From NCBI GenBank assembly GCA_037389465.1, contig JAZARR010000238.1:31784-95783 (forward strand): a stretch of DNA of 64,000 nucleotides, given 5' to 3'. Under the pieces are notes generated by a model. It made no database searches. It had not been told where the DNA came from and worked only from the letters and a program-made list of their open reading frames with translations. The stretch is from Baylisascaris procyonis. Its lineage: Eukaryota; Nematoda; Chromadorea; Rhabditida; Ascarididae. Position 1 is the first letter of the stretch; the number at the start of each line of letters is the position of its first letter. This document shows, one piece after another, positions 11,041 through 24,257 of the stretch. Position numbers and translations under genes: made by a program.

Positions 11041-12693
11041 TCGAGTACTTCACAAAACATGATGATATTGCGGTGAACTCAGCGGTTCTTTGTGTGAACT
11101 AGACGCCTAAAGTGGCGAGTACTTCACAAAACATGATGATATTGCGGTGAATTCAACTTTTGTTGTGTGTCAACTGGATGCCTATAAGTGGCGAGTAGTT
11201 CACAAAACTTGATGATATTGTGGTGAATTCAACGGTTGTTTGTGTCAACTAGACGACTATAACAGGCGAGCAGTTCACAAAACATGATGATATTGCGGTG
11301 AACTCAGCGGTTCTTTGTGTGATCTAGACGCCTCAATTGGCGAGTAGTTCACAAAACATGATGATATTGCGGTGAATTCGACGATTGTTTCTGTCAATTA
11401 GATGCCTATAGGTGGCGAGTTGTTCCCAAAGCATGATGATATTGCGGTGATTTCAACTTTTGTTTTGTGTCAACTAGATGCCTATATGTGGCGAGTAGTT
11501 CACAAGACTTGACGATATTGCGGTGAATTCAACGGTTGTTTGTGTCAACTAGATGCCTATAAGTGGCGAGTAGTTCACAAAGCATGATGATATTGCGGTG
11601 AATTCAACGGTTCTTTGTGTCAACTAGACGCCTAAAGTGGCGAGTAGTTATTTCACAAAGCATGATGATATTGCGGTGAATTGAACGGCTGTTCGTGTCA
11701 ACTAGTGCCTATGTGGCGAGTAGTTCACAAAACATGATGATATTGCGGTGATTTCAACTTTTGTTTTGTGTCAACTAGATGCCTATAAGTGGCGAGTTGT
11801 TCCCAAAGCATGATGATATTGCGGTGATTTCAACTTTTGTTTTGTGTCAACTAGATGCCTATATTTGGCGAGTAGTTCACAAGACATGATGATATTGCGG
11901 TGAATTCAACGGTTGTTTGTGTCATCTGGATGTCTATAAGTGTCGAGTAGTTCACAAAACATGATGATATTGTGGTGAATTCAACGGTTGTTTGTGTCAA
12001 CTAGACGACTATAACAGGCGAGCAGTTCACAAAACATGATGATATTGCGGTGAACTCAGCGGATCTTTGTGTGAACTAGACGCCTAAAGTGGCGAGTAGT
12101 TCACAAAACATGATGATATTGCGGTGAATTCAACTTTTGTTTTGTGTCAATTAGATGCCTATAAGTGGCGAGTTGTTCCCAAAGCCTGATGATATTGCGG
12201 TGATTTCAACTTTTGTTTTGTGTCAACTACATGCCTATATTTGGCGAGTAGTTCAAAAACATGATTATATTGCGGTGAACTGAGCGGTTCTTTGTGTGAT
12301 CCAGACGCCTCAAGTGGCGAGTAGTTCACAAAACATGATGATATTGCGGTGAATTCAACGGTTGTTTCGTGTCATCTGGATGTCTATAAGTGGCGAGTAG
12401 TTCACAAAAGTTGATGATATTGCGGTGAATTCTACAGTTGTTTTGTGTCATCTGGATGTCTGTAAGTGTCGAGTAGTTCGCAAGACTTGATGATATTGCG
12501 GTGAATTGAACGGCTGTTAGTGTCAATAAGATGCCTATAGGTCGCGAGTAGTTCAGAAAACATGATGATATTGCGGTGAACTCAGCGGCTCTTTGTGTGA
12601 ACTAGACGCCTAAAGTGGCGAGTAGTTAACAAAACATGATTATATTGCGGTGATTTCAACTTTTGTTTTGTGTCAACTAGATGCCTATATGTG
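10741..12693 (+). repeat. Block A, copy 2 (26 monomers)
   Basis: The monomer order is the same as at 2102-4055 and the length differs by one base (1953 against 1954). Shared rare features include gtagtgaacaagac, ctgtgatctcagcgg, gaattctacagttg and gttaacaaaac. Substitutions are scattered, for example gttcagaaaac in monomer 25 here against gttcacaaaac in copy 1. Confidence 0.88.
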
Positions 12694-12844
12694 GCGAGTA
12701 GTTCACAAGACTTGACGATATTGCGGTGAATTGAACGGTTGTTTCTGTCAACTAGATGCCGATAAGTGGCGCGTAGTTATTTCATAAAGCACGATGATAT
12801 TGCCTTGAATTGAACGGCTGTTCGTGTCAACTAGTGCCTATGTG

Positions 12845-14119
12845 GCGAGTAGTTCACAAAACGATGATATTGCGGTGATTTCAACTTTTGTTGTGTGTCA
12901 ACTGGATGCCTATAAGTGGCGAGTAGTTCACAAAACATGATGATATTGCGGTGAATTCAACGGTTGTTTGTGTCAACTAGATGCCTATAAGTGGTGAGTA
13001 GTTCACAAAGCATGATGATATTGCGGTGAATTCAACGGTTCTTTGTGTCAACTAGACGCCTAAAGTGGCGAGTAGTTCATAAAGCATGATGATATTGCCT
13101 TGAATTGAACGGCTGTTCGTGTCAACTAGTGCCTATGTGGCGAGTAGTTCACAAAACATGATGATATTGCAGTGATTTCAACTTTTGTTTTGTGTCAACT
13201 AGATGCCTATAAGTGGCGAGTTGTTCCCAAAGCATGATGATATTGCGGTGATTTCAACTTTTGTTTTGTGTCAACTAGATGCCTATATGTGGCGAGTAGT
13301 TCACAAGACTTGATGATATTGCGGTGAATTGAACGGTTGTTAGTGTCAATAAAATACCTCTAGGTGGCGAGTAGTTCACAAAACATGATGATATTGCGGT
13401 GATCTCAGCGGTTCTTTCTGTGAACTAGACGGTTAGAGTGGCGAGTAGTTCACAAAACATGATGATATTGCGGTGAACTCAGCGGTTCTTTGTGTGAACT
13501 AGACTCCTAAAGTGGCGAGTACTTCACAAAACATGATGATATTGCGGTGAATTCAACTTTTGTTTTGTGTCAACTAGATGCCTATATGTGGCGAGTAGTT
13601 CACAAAGCATGATGATATTGCGGTGAATTCAACGGTTGTTTGTGTCAACTAGACGCCTAAAGTGGCGAGTAGATCGTTCACAAAACATGATGATATTGCG
13701 GTGAATTCAACGGTTGTTTGTGTCATCTAGATGTCTATAAGTGGCGAGTAGTTCGCAAGACTTGATGATATTGCGGTGAATTGAACGGTTGTTAGTGTCA
13801 ATAAGATGCCTATAGGTGGCGAGTAGTTCACAAAACATGATGATATTGCGGTGAACTCAGCGGTTCTTTGTGTGAACTAGACGCCTAAAGTGGCGAGTAG
13901 TTCACAAAACATGATGATATTGCGGTGATTTCAACTTTTGTTTTGTGTCAACTAGATGCCTATATGTGGCGAGTAGTTCACAAGACTTGACGATATTGCG
14001 GTGAATTGAACGGTTGTTTGTGTCAACTAGATGCCTATAAGTGGCGCGTAGTTATTTCATAAAGCATGATGATATTGCGGTGAATTCAACGGCTGTTCGT
14101 GTCAACTAGTGCCTATGTG
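12845..14119 (+). repeat. Module H, 17 monomers, first macro-copy
   Basis: The module starts at a shortened monomer reading aaaacgatgatattgcgg. It contains the acctctagg tail, a gacggttagag monomer (near 13430), and an agatcgttcac monomer near 13672. It is followed directly by a second copy with the same order. Confidence 0.82.
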
Positions 14120-15398
14120 GCGAGTAGTTCACAAAACGATGATATTGCGGTGATTTCAACTTTTGTTGTGTGTCAACTGGATGCCTATAAGTGGCGAGTA
14201 GTTCACAAAGCATGATGATATTGCGGTGAATTCAACGGTTGTTTGTGTCAACTAGATGCCGATAAGTGGTGCGTAGTTCACAAAGCGTGAGGATATTGCG
14301 GTGAATTCAACGGTTCTTTGTGTCAACTAGACGCCTAAAGTGGCGAGTAGTTATTTCATAAAGCACGATGATATTGCCTTGAGTTGAACGGCTGTTCGTG
14401 TCAACTAGTGCCTATGTGGCGAGTAGTTCACAAAACATGATGATATTGCAGTGATTTCAACTTTTGTTTTGTGTCAACTAGATGCCTATAAGTGGCGAGT
14501 TGTTCCCAAAGCATGATGATATTGCGGTGATTTCAACTTTTGTTTTGTGTCAACTAGATGCCTATATGTGGCGAGTAGTTCACAAGACTTGACGATATTG
14601 CGGTGAATTGAACGGTTGTTAGTGCCAATAAAATACCTCTAGGTGGCGAGTAGTTCACAAAACATGACGATATTGCGGTGCACTCAGCGGTTCTTTGTGT
14701 GAACTAGACGGTTAGAGTATCGAGTACTTCACAAAACATGATGATATTGCGGTGCACTCAGCGGTTCTTTGTGTGAACTAGACTCCTAAAGTGGCGAGTA
14801 CTTCACAAAACATGATGATATCGCGGTGAATTCAACTTTTGTTTTGTATCAACTAGATGCCTATATGTGGCGAGTAGTTCACAAAGCATGATGATATTGC
14901 GGTGAATTCAACGGTTGTTTGTGTCAACTAGACGCCTAAAGTGGCGAGTAGATCGTTCACAAAACATGATGATATTGCGGTGAATTCAACGGTTGTTTCT
15001 GTCATCTGGATGTCTGTAAGTGTCGAGTAGTTCGCAAGACTTGATGATATTGCGGTGAATTGAACGGCTGTTAGTGTCAATAAGATGCCTATAGGTCGCG
15101 AGTAGTTCAGAAAACATGATGATATTGCGGTGAACTCAGCGGCTCTTTGTGTGAACTAGACGCCTAAAGTGGCGAGTAGTTAACAAAACATGATTATATT
15201 GCGGTGATTTCAACTTTTGTTTTGTGTCAACTAGATGCCTATATGTGGCGAGTAGTTCACAAGACTTGACGATATTGCGGTGAATTGAACGGTTGTTTCT
15301 GTCAACTAGATGCCGATAAGTGGCGCGTAGTTATTTCATAAAGCACGATGATATTGCCTTGAATTGAACGGCTGTTCGTGTCAACTAGTGCCTATGTG
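14120..15398 (+). repeat. Module H, 17 monomers, second copy
   Basis: The order is as in 12845-14119, with gacggttagagtatcg near 14710 and agatcgttcac at 14950. The end resembles monomers 24-26 of block A (gttcag, gcggctct, gttaacaaaac), a local substitution also seen in the last module of the second macro-copy. Confidence 0.81.
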
Positions 15399-17954
15399 GC
15401 GAGTAGTTCACAAAACGATGATATTGCGGTGATTTCAACTTTTGTTTTGTGTCAACTAGATGCCTATATGTGGCGAGTAGTTAACAAGACTTGACGATAT
15501 TGCGGTGAATTGAACGGTTGTTAGTGCCAATAAAGTACCTATAGGTGGCGAGTAGTTCACAAAACATGATGATATTGCGGTGAACTCAGCGGTTCTTTGT
15601 GCGAACTAGACGCCTAAAGTGGCGAGTACTTCACAAAACATGATGATATTGCGGTGATTTCAACTTTTGTTTTGTGCCAACTAGATGCCTATATGTGGCG
15701 AGTAGTTCACAAGACTTGATGATATTGCGGTGAATTGAACGGTTGTTTCTGTCAACTAGATGCCTATAAGTGGCGCGTAGTTATTTCATAAAGCATGATG
15801 ATATTGCCTTGAATTGAACGGCTGTTCGTGTCAACTAGTGCCTATGTGGCGAGTAGTTCACAAAACGATGATATTGCGGTGATTTCAACTTTTGTTTTGT
15901 GTCAACTAGATGCCTATATGTGGCGAGTAGTTCACAAGACTTGACGATATTGCGGTGAATTGAACGGTTGTTAGTGTCAATAAAGTACCTATAGGTGGCG
16001 AGTAGTTCACAAAACATGATGATATTGCGGTGAACTCAGCGGTTCTTTGTGTGAACTAGACGCCTAAAGTGGCGAGTAGTTCACAAAACATGATGATATT
16101 GCGGTGAATTCAACTTTTGTTGTGTGTCAACTAGATGCCTATAAGTGGCGAGTAGTTCACAAAGCATGATGATATTGCGGTGAATTCAACGGTTGTTTGT
16201 GTCAACTAGATGCCTATAAGTGGCGAGTAGTTCACAAAGCATGATGATATTGCGGTGAATTCAACGGTTGTTTGTGTCAACTAGACGCCTAACGTGGCGA
16301 GTAGTTATTTCACAAAGCATGATGATATTGCGGTGAATTGAACGGTTGTTCGTGTCAACTAGTGCCTATGTGGCGAGTAGTTCACAAAACATGATGATAT
16401 TGCGGTGATTTCAACTTTTGTTTTGTGTCAACTAGATGCCTATATGTGGCGAGTAGTTCACAAGACTTGACGATATTGCGGTGAATTGAACGGTTGTTTG
16501 TGTCAACTAGATGCCTATAAGTGGCGCGTAGTTACAAAACATGATGATATTGCGGTGAATTGAACGGTTGTTTGTGTCAACTAGTGCCTATGTGGCGAGT
16601 ACTTCACAAAACATGATGATATTGCGGTGAATTCAACTTTTGTTGTGTGTCAACTAGATGCCTATAAGTGGCGAGTAGTTCACAAAGCATGATGATATTG
16701 CGGTGAATTCAACGGTTGTTTGTGTCAACTAGATGCCTATAAGTGGCGAGTAGTTCACAAAGCATGATGATATTGCGGTGAATTCAACGGTTGTTTGTGT
16801 CAACTAGACGCCTAAAGTGGCGAGTAGTTATTTCATAAAGCATGATGATATTGCGGTGAATTGAACGGCTGTTCGTGTCAACTAGTGCCTATGTGGCGAG
16901 TAGTTCACAAAACATGATGATATTGCGGTGATTTCAACTTTTGTTTTGTGTCAACTAGATGCCTATAAGTGGCGAGTAGTTCACAAAGCATGATGATATT
17001 GCGGTGATTTCAACTTTTGTTTTGTGTCAACTAGATGCCTATATGTGGCGAGTAGTTCACAAGACATGACGATATTGCGGTGAATTGAACTTGAACGGTT
17101 GTTAGTGCCAATAAAATACCTCTAGGTGGCGAGTAGTTCACAAAACATGATGATATTGCGGTGATCTCAGCGGTTCTTTGTGTGAACTAGACTCCTAAAG
17201 TGGCGAGTAGTTCACAAAACATGATGATATTGCGGTGAATTCAACTTTTGTTTTGTGTCAACTAGATGCCTATAAGTGGCGAGTAGTTCACAAAGCATGA
17301 TGATATTGCGGTGAATTCAACGGTTGTTTGTGTCAACTAGACGCCTATAAGTGGCGAGTAGTTCACAAAACATGATGATATTGCGGTGAATTCAACGGAT
17401 CTTTGTGTGAACTAGACGCCTAAAGTGGCGAGTAGTTCACAAAACATGATGATATTGCGGTGAATTCAACTTTGTTTTCTGTCAACTAGATGCCTATAAG
17501 TGGCGAGTTGTTCCCAAAGCATGATGATATTGCGGTGATTTCAACTTTTGTTTTGTGTCAACTAGATGCCTATATTTGGCGAGTAGTTCACAAGACTTGA
17601 TGATATTGCGGTGAATTGAACGGTTGTTTTGTGTCAACTAGATGCCTATAAGTGGCGAGTAGTTCACAAAGCATGATGATATTGCGGTGATTTCAACGGT
17701 TGTTTGTGTCATCTGGATGTCTATAAGTGTCGAGTAGTTCGCAAAACATGATGATATTGCGGTGAATTCAACGGTTGTTTGTGTCAACTAGACGACTATA
17801 ACAGGCGAGTAGTTCACAAAACATGATGATATTGCGGTGAACTCAGCGGTTCTTTGTGTGAACTAGACGCCTAAAGTGGCGAGTAGTTGACAAAACATGA
17901 TTATATTGCGGTGAATTCAACTTTTGTTTTCTGCCAACTGGATGCCTATAAGTG
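15399..17954 (+). repeat. Block B, copy 1
   Basis: The order begins with aaaacgatg, gttaacaagac, class C and gtacttcac monomers, with aaaacgatg again 450 bp later. It includes a 6-bp tandem duplication ttgaacttgaac at 17085-17096 and ends with a ttttctgccaactgg monomer. It matches 24258-27057 monomer by monomer apart from a local duplication in that copy. Confidence 0.85.
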
Positions 17955-19380
17955 GCGAGTTGTTCCCAAGGCATGATGATATTGCGGTGATTTCAACTTT
18001 TGTTTTGTGTCAACTAGATGCCTATATGTGGCGAGTAGTTCACAAGACTTGACGATATTGCGGTGAATTCAACGGTTGTTTGTGTCAACTAGATGCCTAT
18101 AAGTGGTGAGTAGTTCACAAAGCATGATGATATTGCGGTGAATTCAACGGTTCTTTGTGTCAACTAGACGCCTAAAGTGGCGAGTAGTTACAAAAGCATG
18201 ATGATATTGCGGTGAACTGAACGGTTGTTCGTGTCAACTAGTGCCTATGTGGCGAGTAGTTCACAAAACATGATGATATTGCGGTGATTTCAACTTTTGT
18301 TTTGTGTCAACTAGATGCCTATAAGTGGCGAGTTGTTCCCAAAGCATGATGATATTGCGGTGATTTCAACTTTTGTTTTGTGTCAACTACATGCCTATAT
18401 TTGGCGAGTAGTTCACAAGACTTGACGATATTGCGGTGAATTCAACGGTTGTTTGTGTCATCTGGATGTCTATAAGTGTCGAGTAGTTCGCAAAACATGA
18501 TGATATTGTGGTGAATTCAACGGTTGTTTGTGTCAACTAGACGACTATAACAGGCGAGCAGTTCACAAAACATGATGATATTGCGGTGAACTCAGCGGAT
18601 CTTTGTGTGAACTAGACGCCTAAAGTGGGGAGTAGTTCACAAAACATGATGATATTGCGGTGAATTCAACTTTTGTTTTGTGTCAATTAGATGCCTATAA
18701 GTGGCGAGTTGTTCCCAAAGCCTGATGATATTGCGGTGATTTCAACTTTTGTTTTGTGTCAACTACATGCCTATATTTGGCGAGTAGTTCAAAAACATGA
18801 TTATATTGCGGTGAACTGAGCGGTTCTTTGTGTGATCCAGACGCCTCAAGTGGCGAGTAGTTCACAAAACATGATGATATTGCGGTGAATTCAACGGTTG
18901 TTTCGTGTCATCTGGATGTCTATAAGTGGCGAGTAGTTCACAAAACTTGATGATATTGCGGTGAATTCTACAGTTGTTTTGTGTCATCTGGATGTCTGTA
19001 AGTGTCGAGTAGTTCGCAAGACTTGATGATATTGCGGTGAATTGAACGGCTGTTAGTGTCAATAAGATGCCTATAGGTCGCGAGTAGTTCAGAAAACATG
19101 ATGATATTGCGGTGAACTCAGCGGCTCTTTGTGTGAACTAGACGCCTAAAGTGGCGAGTAGTTCACAAAACATGATGATATTGCGGTGAATTCAACTTTT
19201 GTTTTGTGTCAACTAGATGCCTATATGTGGCGAGTAGTTCACAAGACTTGACGATATTGCGGTGAATTGAACGGTTGTTTCTGTCAACTAGATGCCGATA
19301 AGTGGCGCGTAGTTATTTCATAAAGCACGATGATATTGCGGTGAATTGAACGGCTGTTCGTGTCAACTAGTGCCTATGTG

Positions 19381-20575
19381 GCGAGTAGTTCACAAAACGA
19401 TGATATTGCGGTGATTTCAACTTTTGTTGTGTGTCAACTAGATGCCTATAAGTGGCGAGTAGTTCACAAAGCATGATGATATTGCGGTGAATTCAACGGT
19501 TGTTTGTGTCAACTAGATGCCTATAAGTGGCGAGTAGTTCACAAAACATGATGATATTGCGGTGAATTCAACGGTTCTTTGTGTCAACTAGACGCCTAAA
19601 GTGGCGAGTAGTTACAAAAGCATGATGATATTGCGGTGAATTGAACGGCTGTTCGTGTCAACTAGTGCCTATGTGGCGAGTAGTTCACAAAACATGATGA
19701 TATTGCGGTGATTTCAACTTTTGTTTTGTGTCAACTAGATGCCTATAAGTGGCGAGTTGTTCACAAAGCATGATGATATTGCGGTGATTTCAACTTTTGT
19801 TTTGTGTCAACTAGATGCCTATATGTGGCGAGTAGTTCACAAGACTTGATGATATTGCGGTGAATTGAACGGTTGTTAGTGTCAATAAAATACCTCTAGG
19901 TGGCGAGTAGTTCACAAAACATGATGATATTGCGGTGAACTCAGCGGTTCTTTGTGTGAACTAGACTCCTAAAGTGGCGAGTACTTCACAAAACATGATG
20001 ATATTGCGGTGAATTCAACTTTTGTTTTGTGTCAACTAGATGCCTATATGTGGCGAGTAGTTCACAAAGCATGATGATATTGCGGTGAATTCAACGGTTG
20101 TTTGTGTCAACTAGACGCCTAAAGTGGCGAGTAGTTCACAAAACGATGATATTGCGGTGAATTCAACGGTTGTTTGTGTCAACTAGATGTCTGTAAGTGT
20201 CGAGTAGTTCACAAGACATGATGATATTGCGGTGAATTGAACGGTTGTTAGTGTCAATAAGATGCCTATAGGTGGCGAGTAGTTCACAAAACATGATGAT
20301 ATTGCGGTGAACTCAGCGGTTCTTTGTGTGAACTAGACGCCTAAAGTGGCGAGTAGTTCACAAAACATGATGATATTGCGGTGATTTCAACTTTTGTTTT
20401 GTGTCAACTAGATGCCTATATGTGGCGAGTAGTTCACAAGACTTGACGATATTGCGGTGAATTCAACGGTTGTTTGTGTCAACTAGATGCCTATAAGTGG
20501 CGCGTAGTTATTTCATAAAGCACGATGATATTGCGGTGAATTGAACGGCTGTTCGTGTCAACTAGTGCCTATGTG
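19381..20575 (+). repeat. Module H, 16 monomers
   Basis: It starts at the aaaacgatg monomer and has the same order as the other H modules but lacks the gacggttagag monomer, giving 1195 bp. The agatcgttcac monomer is simplified to gttcacaaaacg near 20130. Confidence 0.82.
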
Positions 20576-21853
20576 GGGAGTAGTTCACAAAACATGATGA
20601 TATTGCGGTGATTTCAACTTTTGTTTGTGTCAACTAGATGCCTATAAGTGGCGAGTAGTTCACAAAGCATGATGATATTGCGGTGAATTCAACGGTTGTT
20701 TGTGTCAACTAGATGCCTATAGGTGGCGAGTAGTTCACAAAGCATGATGATATTGCGGTGAATTCAACGGTTCTTTGTGTCAACTAGACGCCTAAAGTGG
20801 CGAGTAGTTATTTCATAAAGCATGATGATATTGCCTTGAATTGAACGGCTGTTCGTGTCAACTAGTGCCTATGTGGCGAGTAGTTCACAAAACATGATGA
20901 TATTGCGGTGATTTCAACTTTTGTTTTGTGTCAACTAGATGCCTATAAGTGGCGAGTTGTTCCCAAAGCATGATGATATTGCGGTGATTTCAAGTTTTGT
21001 TTTGTGTCAACTAGATGCCTATATGTGGCGAGTAGTTCACAAGACTTGATGATATTGCGGTGAATTGAACGGTTGTTTGTGTCAATAAAATACCTATAGG
21101 TGGCGAGTAGTTCACAAAACATGATGATATTGCGGTGAACTCAGCGGTTCTTTGTGTGAACTAGACGGTTAGAGTATCGAGTACTTCACAAAACATGATG
21201 ATATTGCGGTGAACTCAGCGGTTCTTTGTGTGAACTAGACTCCTAAAGTGGCGAGTAGTTCACAAAACATGATGATATTGCGGTGAATTCAACTTTTGTT
21301 TTGTGTCAACTAGATGCCTATATGTGGCGAGTAGTTCACAAAGCATGATGATATTGCGGTGAATTCAACGGTTGTTTGTGTCAACTAGACGCCTAAAGTG
21401 GCGAGTAGTCGTTCACAAAACATGATGATATTGCGGTGAATTCAACGGTTGTTTCTGTCATCTAGATGCCTATAAGTGGCGAGTAGTTCACAAGACTTGA
21501 TGATATTGCGGTGAATTGACGGTTGTTAGTGTCAATAAGATGCCTATAGGTCGCGAGTAGTTCACAAAACATGATGATATTGCGGTGAACTCAGCGGTTC
21601 TTTGTGTGAACTAGACGCCTAAAGTGGCGAGTAGTTCACAAAACATGATGATATTGCGGTGATTTCAACTTTTGTTTTGTGTCAACTAGATGCCTATATG
21701 TGGCGAGTAGTTCACAAGACTTGACGATATTGCGGTGAATTGAACGGTTGTTTGTGTCAACTAGATGCCTATAAGTGGCGCGTAGTTATTTCATAAAGCA
21801 CGATGATATTGCGGTGAATTGAACGGCTGTTCGTGTCAACTAGTGCCTATGTG
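20576..21853 (+). repeat. Module H, 17 monomers
   Basis: This module retains the gacggttagagtatcg monomer near 21170 and is 1278 bp long. The first monomer reads gtggggagtag and has aaaacatg rather than aaaacgatg. The agtcgttcac monomer near 21409 lacks two bases compared with agatcgttcac. Confidence 0.8.
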
Positions 21854-23054
21854 GGAGTAGTTCACAAAACGATGATATTGCGGTGATTTCAACTTTTGTT
21901 GTGTGTCAACTGGATGCCTATAAGTGGCGAGTAGTTCACAAAGCATGATGATATTGCGGTGAATTCAACGGTTGTTTGTGTCAACTAGATGCCTATAAGT
22001 GGTGAGTAGTTCACAAAGCATGAGATATTGCGGTGAATTCAACGGTTCTTTGTGTCAACTAGACGCCTAAAGTGGCGAGTAGTTATTTCATAAAGCACGA
22101 TGATATTGCGGTGAATTGAACGGCTGTTCGTGTCAACTAGTGCCTATGTGGCGAGTAGTTCACAAAACATGATGATATTGCAGTGATTTCAACTTTTGTT
22201 TTGTGTCAACTAGATGCCTATAAGTGGCGAGTTGTTCCCAAAGCATGATGATATTGCGGTGATTTCAACTTTTGTTTTGTGTCAACTAGATGCCTATATG
22301 TGGCGAGTAGTTCACAAGACTTGATGATATTGCGGTGAATTGAACGGTTGTTAGTGCCAATAAAATACCTCTAGGTGGCGAGTAGTTCACAAAACATGAT
22401 GATATTGCGGTGAACTCAGCGGTTCTTTGTGTGAACTAGACTCCTAAAGTGGCGAGTACTTCACAAAACATGATGATATCGCGGTGAATTCAACTTTTGT
22501 TTTGTGTCAACTAGATGCCTATAAGTGGCGAGTAGTTCACAAAGCATGATGATATTGCGGTGAATTCAACGGTTGTTTGTGTCAACTAGACGCCTAAAGT
22601 GGCGAGTAGATCGTTCACAAAACGATGATATTGCGGTGAATTCAACGGTTGTTTCTGTCATCTGGATGTCTGTAAGTGTCGAGTAGTTCGCAAGACTTGA
22701 TGATATTGCGGTGAATTGAACGGCTGTTAGTGTCAATAAGATGCCTATAGGTCGCGAGTAGTTCAGAAAACATGATGATATTGCGGTGAACTCAGCGGTT
22801 CTTTGTGTGAACTAGACGCCTAAAGTGGCGAGTACTTCACAAAACATGATGATATTGCGGTGATTTCAACTTTTGTTTTGTGTCAACTAGATGCCTATAT
22901 GTGGCGAGTAGTTCACAAGACTTGACGATATTGCGGTGAATTGAACGGTTGTTTCTGTCAACTAGATGCCTATAAGTGGCGCGTAGTTATTTCATAAAGC
23001 ACGATGATATTGCGGTGAATTGAACGGCTGTTCGTGTCAACTAGTGCCTATGTG
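21854..23054 (+). repeat. Module H, 16 monomers
   Basis: This module is 1201 bp and lacks the gacggttagag monomer. The first monomer reads gtgggagtag, missing a base. The agatcgttcac monomer lies near 22615. Confidence 0.81.
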
Positions 23055-24257
23055 GCGAGTAGTTCACAAAACGATGATATTGCGGTGATTTCAACTTTTG
23101 TTGTGTGTCAACTAGATGCCTATAAGTGGCGAGTAGTTCACAAAGCATGATGATATTGCGGTGAATTCAACGGTTGTTTGTGTCAACTAGATGCCTATAA
23201 GTGGTGAGTAGTTCACAAAGCATGATGATATTGCGGTGAATTCAACGGTTCTTTGTGTCAACTAGACGCCTAAAGTGGCGAGTAGTTATTTCATAAAGCA
23301 TGATGATATTGCGGTGAATTGAACGGCTGTTCGTGTCAACTAGTGCCTATGTGGCGAGTAGTTCACAAAACATGATGATATTGCGGTGATTTCAACTTTT
23401 GTTTTGTGTCAACTAGATGCCTATAAGTGGCGAGTTGTTCCCAAAGCATGATGATATTGCGGTGATTTCAACTTTTGTTTTGTGTCAACTAGATGCCTAT
23501 ATGTGGCGAGTAGTTCACAAGACTTGACGATATTGCGGTGAATTGAACGGTTGTTAGTGTCAATAAAATACCTCTAGGTGGCGAGTAGTTCACAAAACAT
23601 GATGATATTGCGGTGAACTCAGCGGTTCTTTGTGTGAACTAGACTCCTAAAGTGGCGAGTAGTTCACAAAACATGATGATATTGCGGTGAATTCAACTTT
23701 TGTTTTGTGTCAACTAGATGCCTATATGTGGCGAGTAGTTCACAAAGCATGAAGATATTGCGGTGAATTGAACGGTTGTTTGTGTCAACTAGACGCCTAA
23801 AGTGGCGAGTAGATCGTTCACAAAACGATGATATTGCGGTGAATTCAACGGTTGTTTCTGTCATCTGGATGTCTATAAGTGTCGAGTAGTTCGCAAGACT
23901 TGATGATATTGCGGTGAATTGAACGGCTGTTAGTGTCAATAAGATGCCTATAGGTCGCGAGTAGTTCACAAAACATGATGATATTGCGGTGAACTCAGCG
24001 GCTCTTTGTGTGAACTAGACGCCTAAAGTGGCGAGTAGTTAACAAAACATGATTATATTGCGGTGATTTCAACTTTTGTTTTGTGTCAACTAGATGCCTA
24101 TATGTGGCGAGTAGTTCACAAGACTTGACGATATTGCGGTGAATTGAACGGTTGTTTCTGTCAACTAGATGCCGATAAGTGGCGCGTAGTTATTTCATAA
24201 ACCACGATGATATTGCCTTGAATTGAACGGCTGTTCGTGTCAACTAGTGCCTATGTG
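23055..24257 (+). repeat. Module H, 16 monomers
   Basis: This module is 1203 bp and lacks the gacggttagag monomer. The agatcgttcac monomer is at 23810 and the end carries the block A-like gttaacaaaac monomer, as in 14120-15398. That suggests this module and 14120-15398 occupy equivalent last positions in the two macro-copies. Confidence 0.82.

Larger units (their letters stand above)
11415..17954 (+). repeat. Composite macro-repeat, copy 1 (6540 bp)
   Basis: The unit consists of monomers 10-26 of block A plus two linking monomers (11415-12844), two 17-monomer modules (12845-15398), and block B (15399-17954). At 17955 the sequence returns to monomer 10 of block A and repeats the whole order in an expanded form, so this is a tandem copy of a very large higher-order repeat. 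Confidence 0.84.

Noticed and set aside
23664..23969. Longest open frames (101 codons at 23664-23969 and 32299-32604)
   Set aside because: Same satellite translation, crossing three or four monomers with frame changes. Their peptides do not match each other in frame along their length, and no known domain is recognisable.
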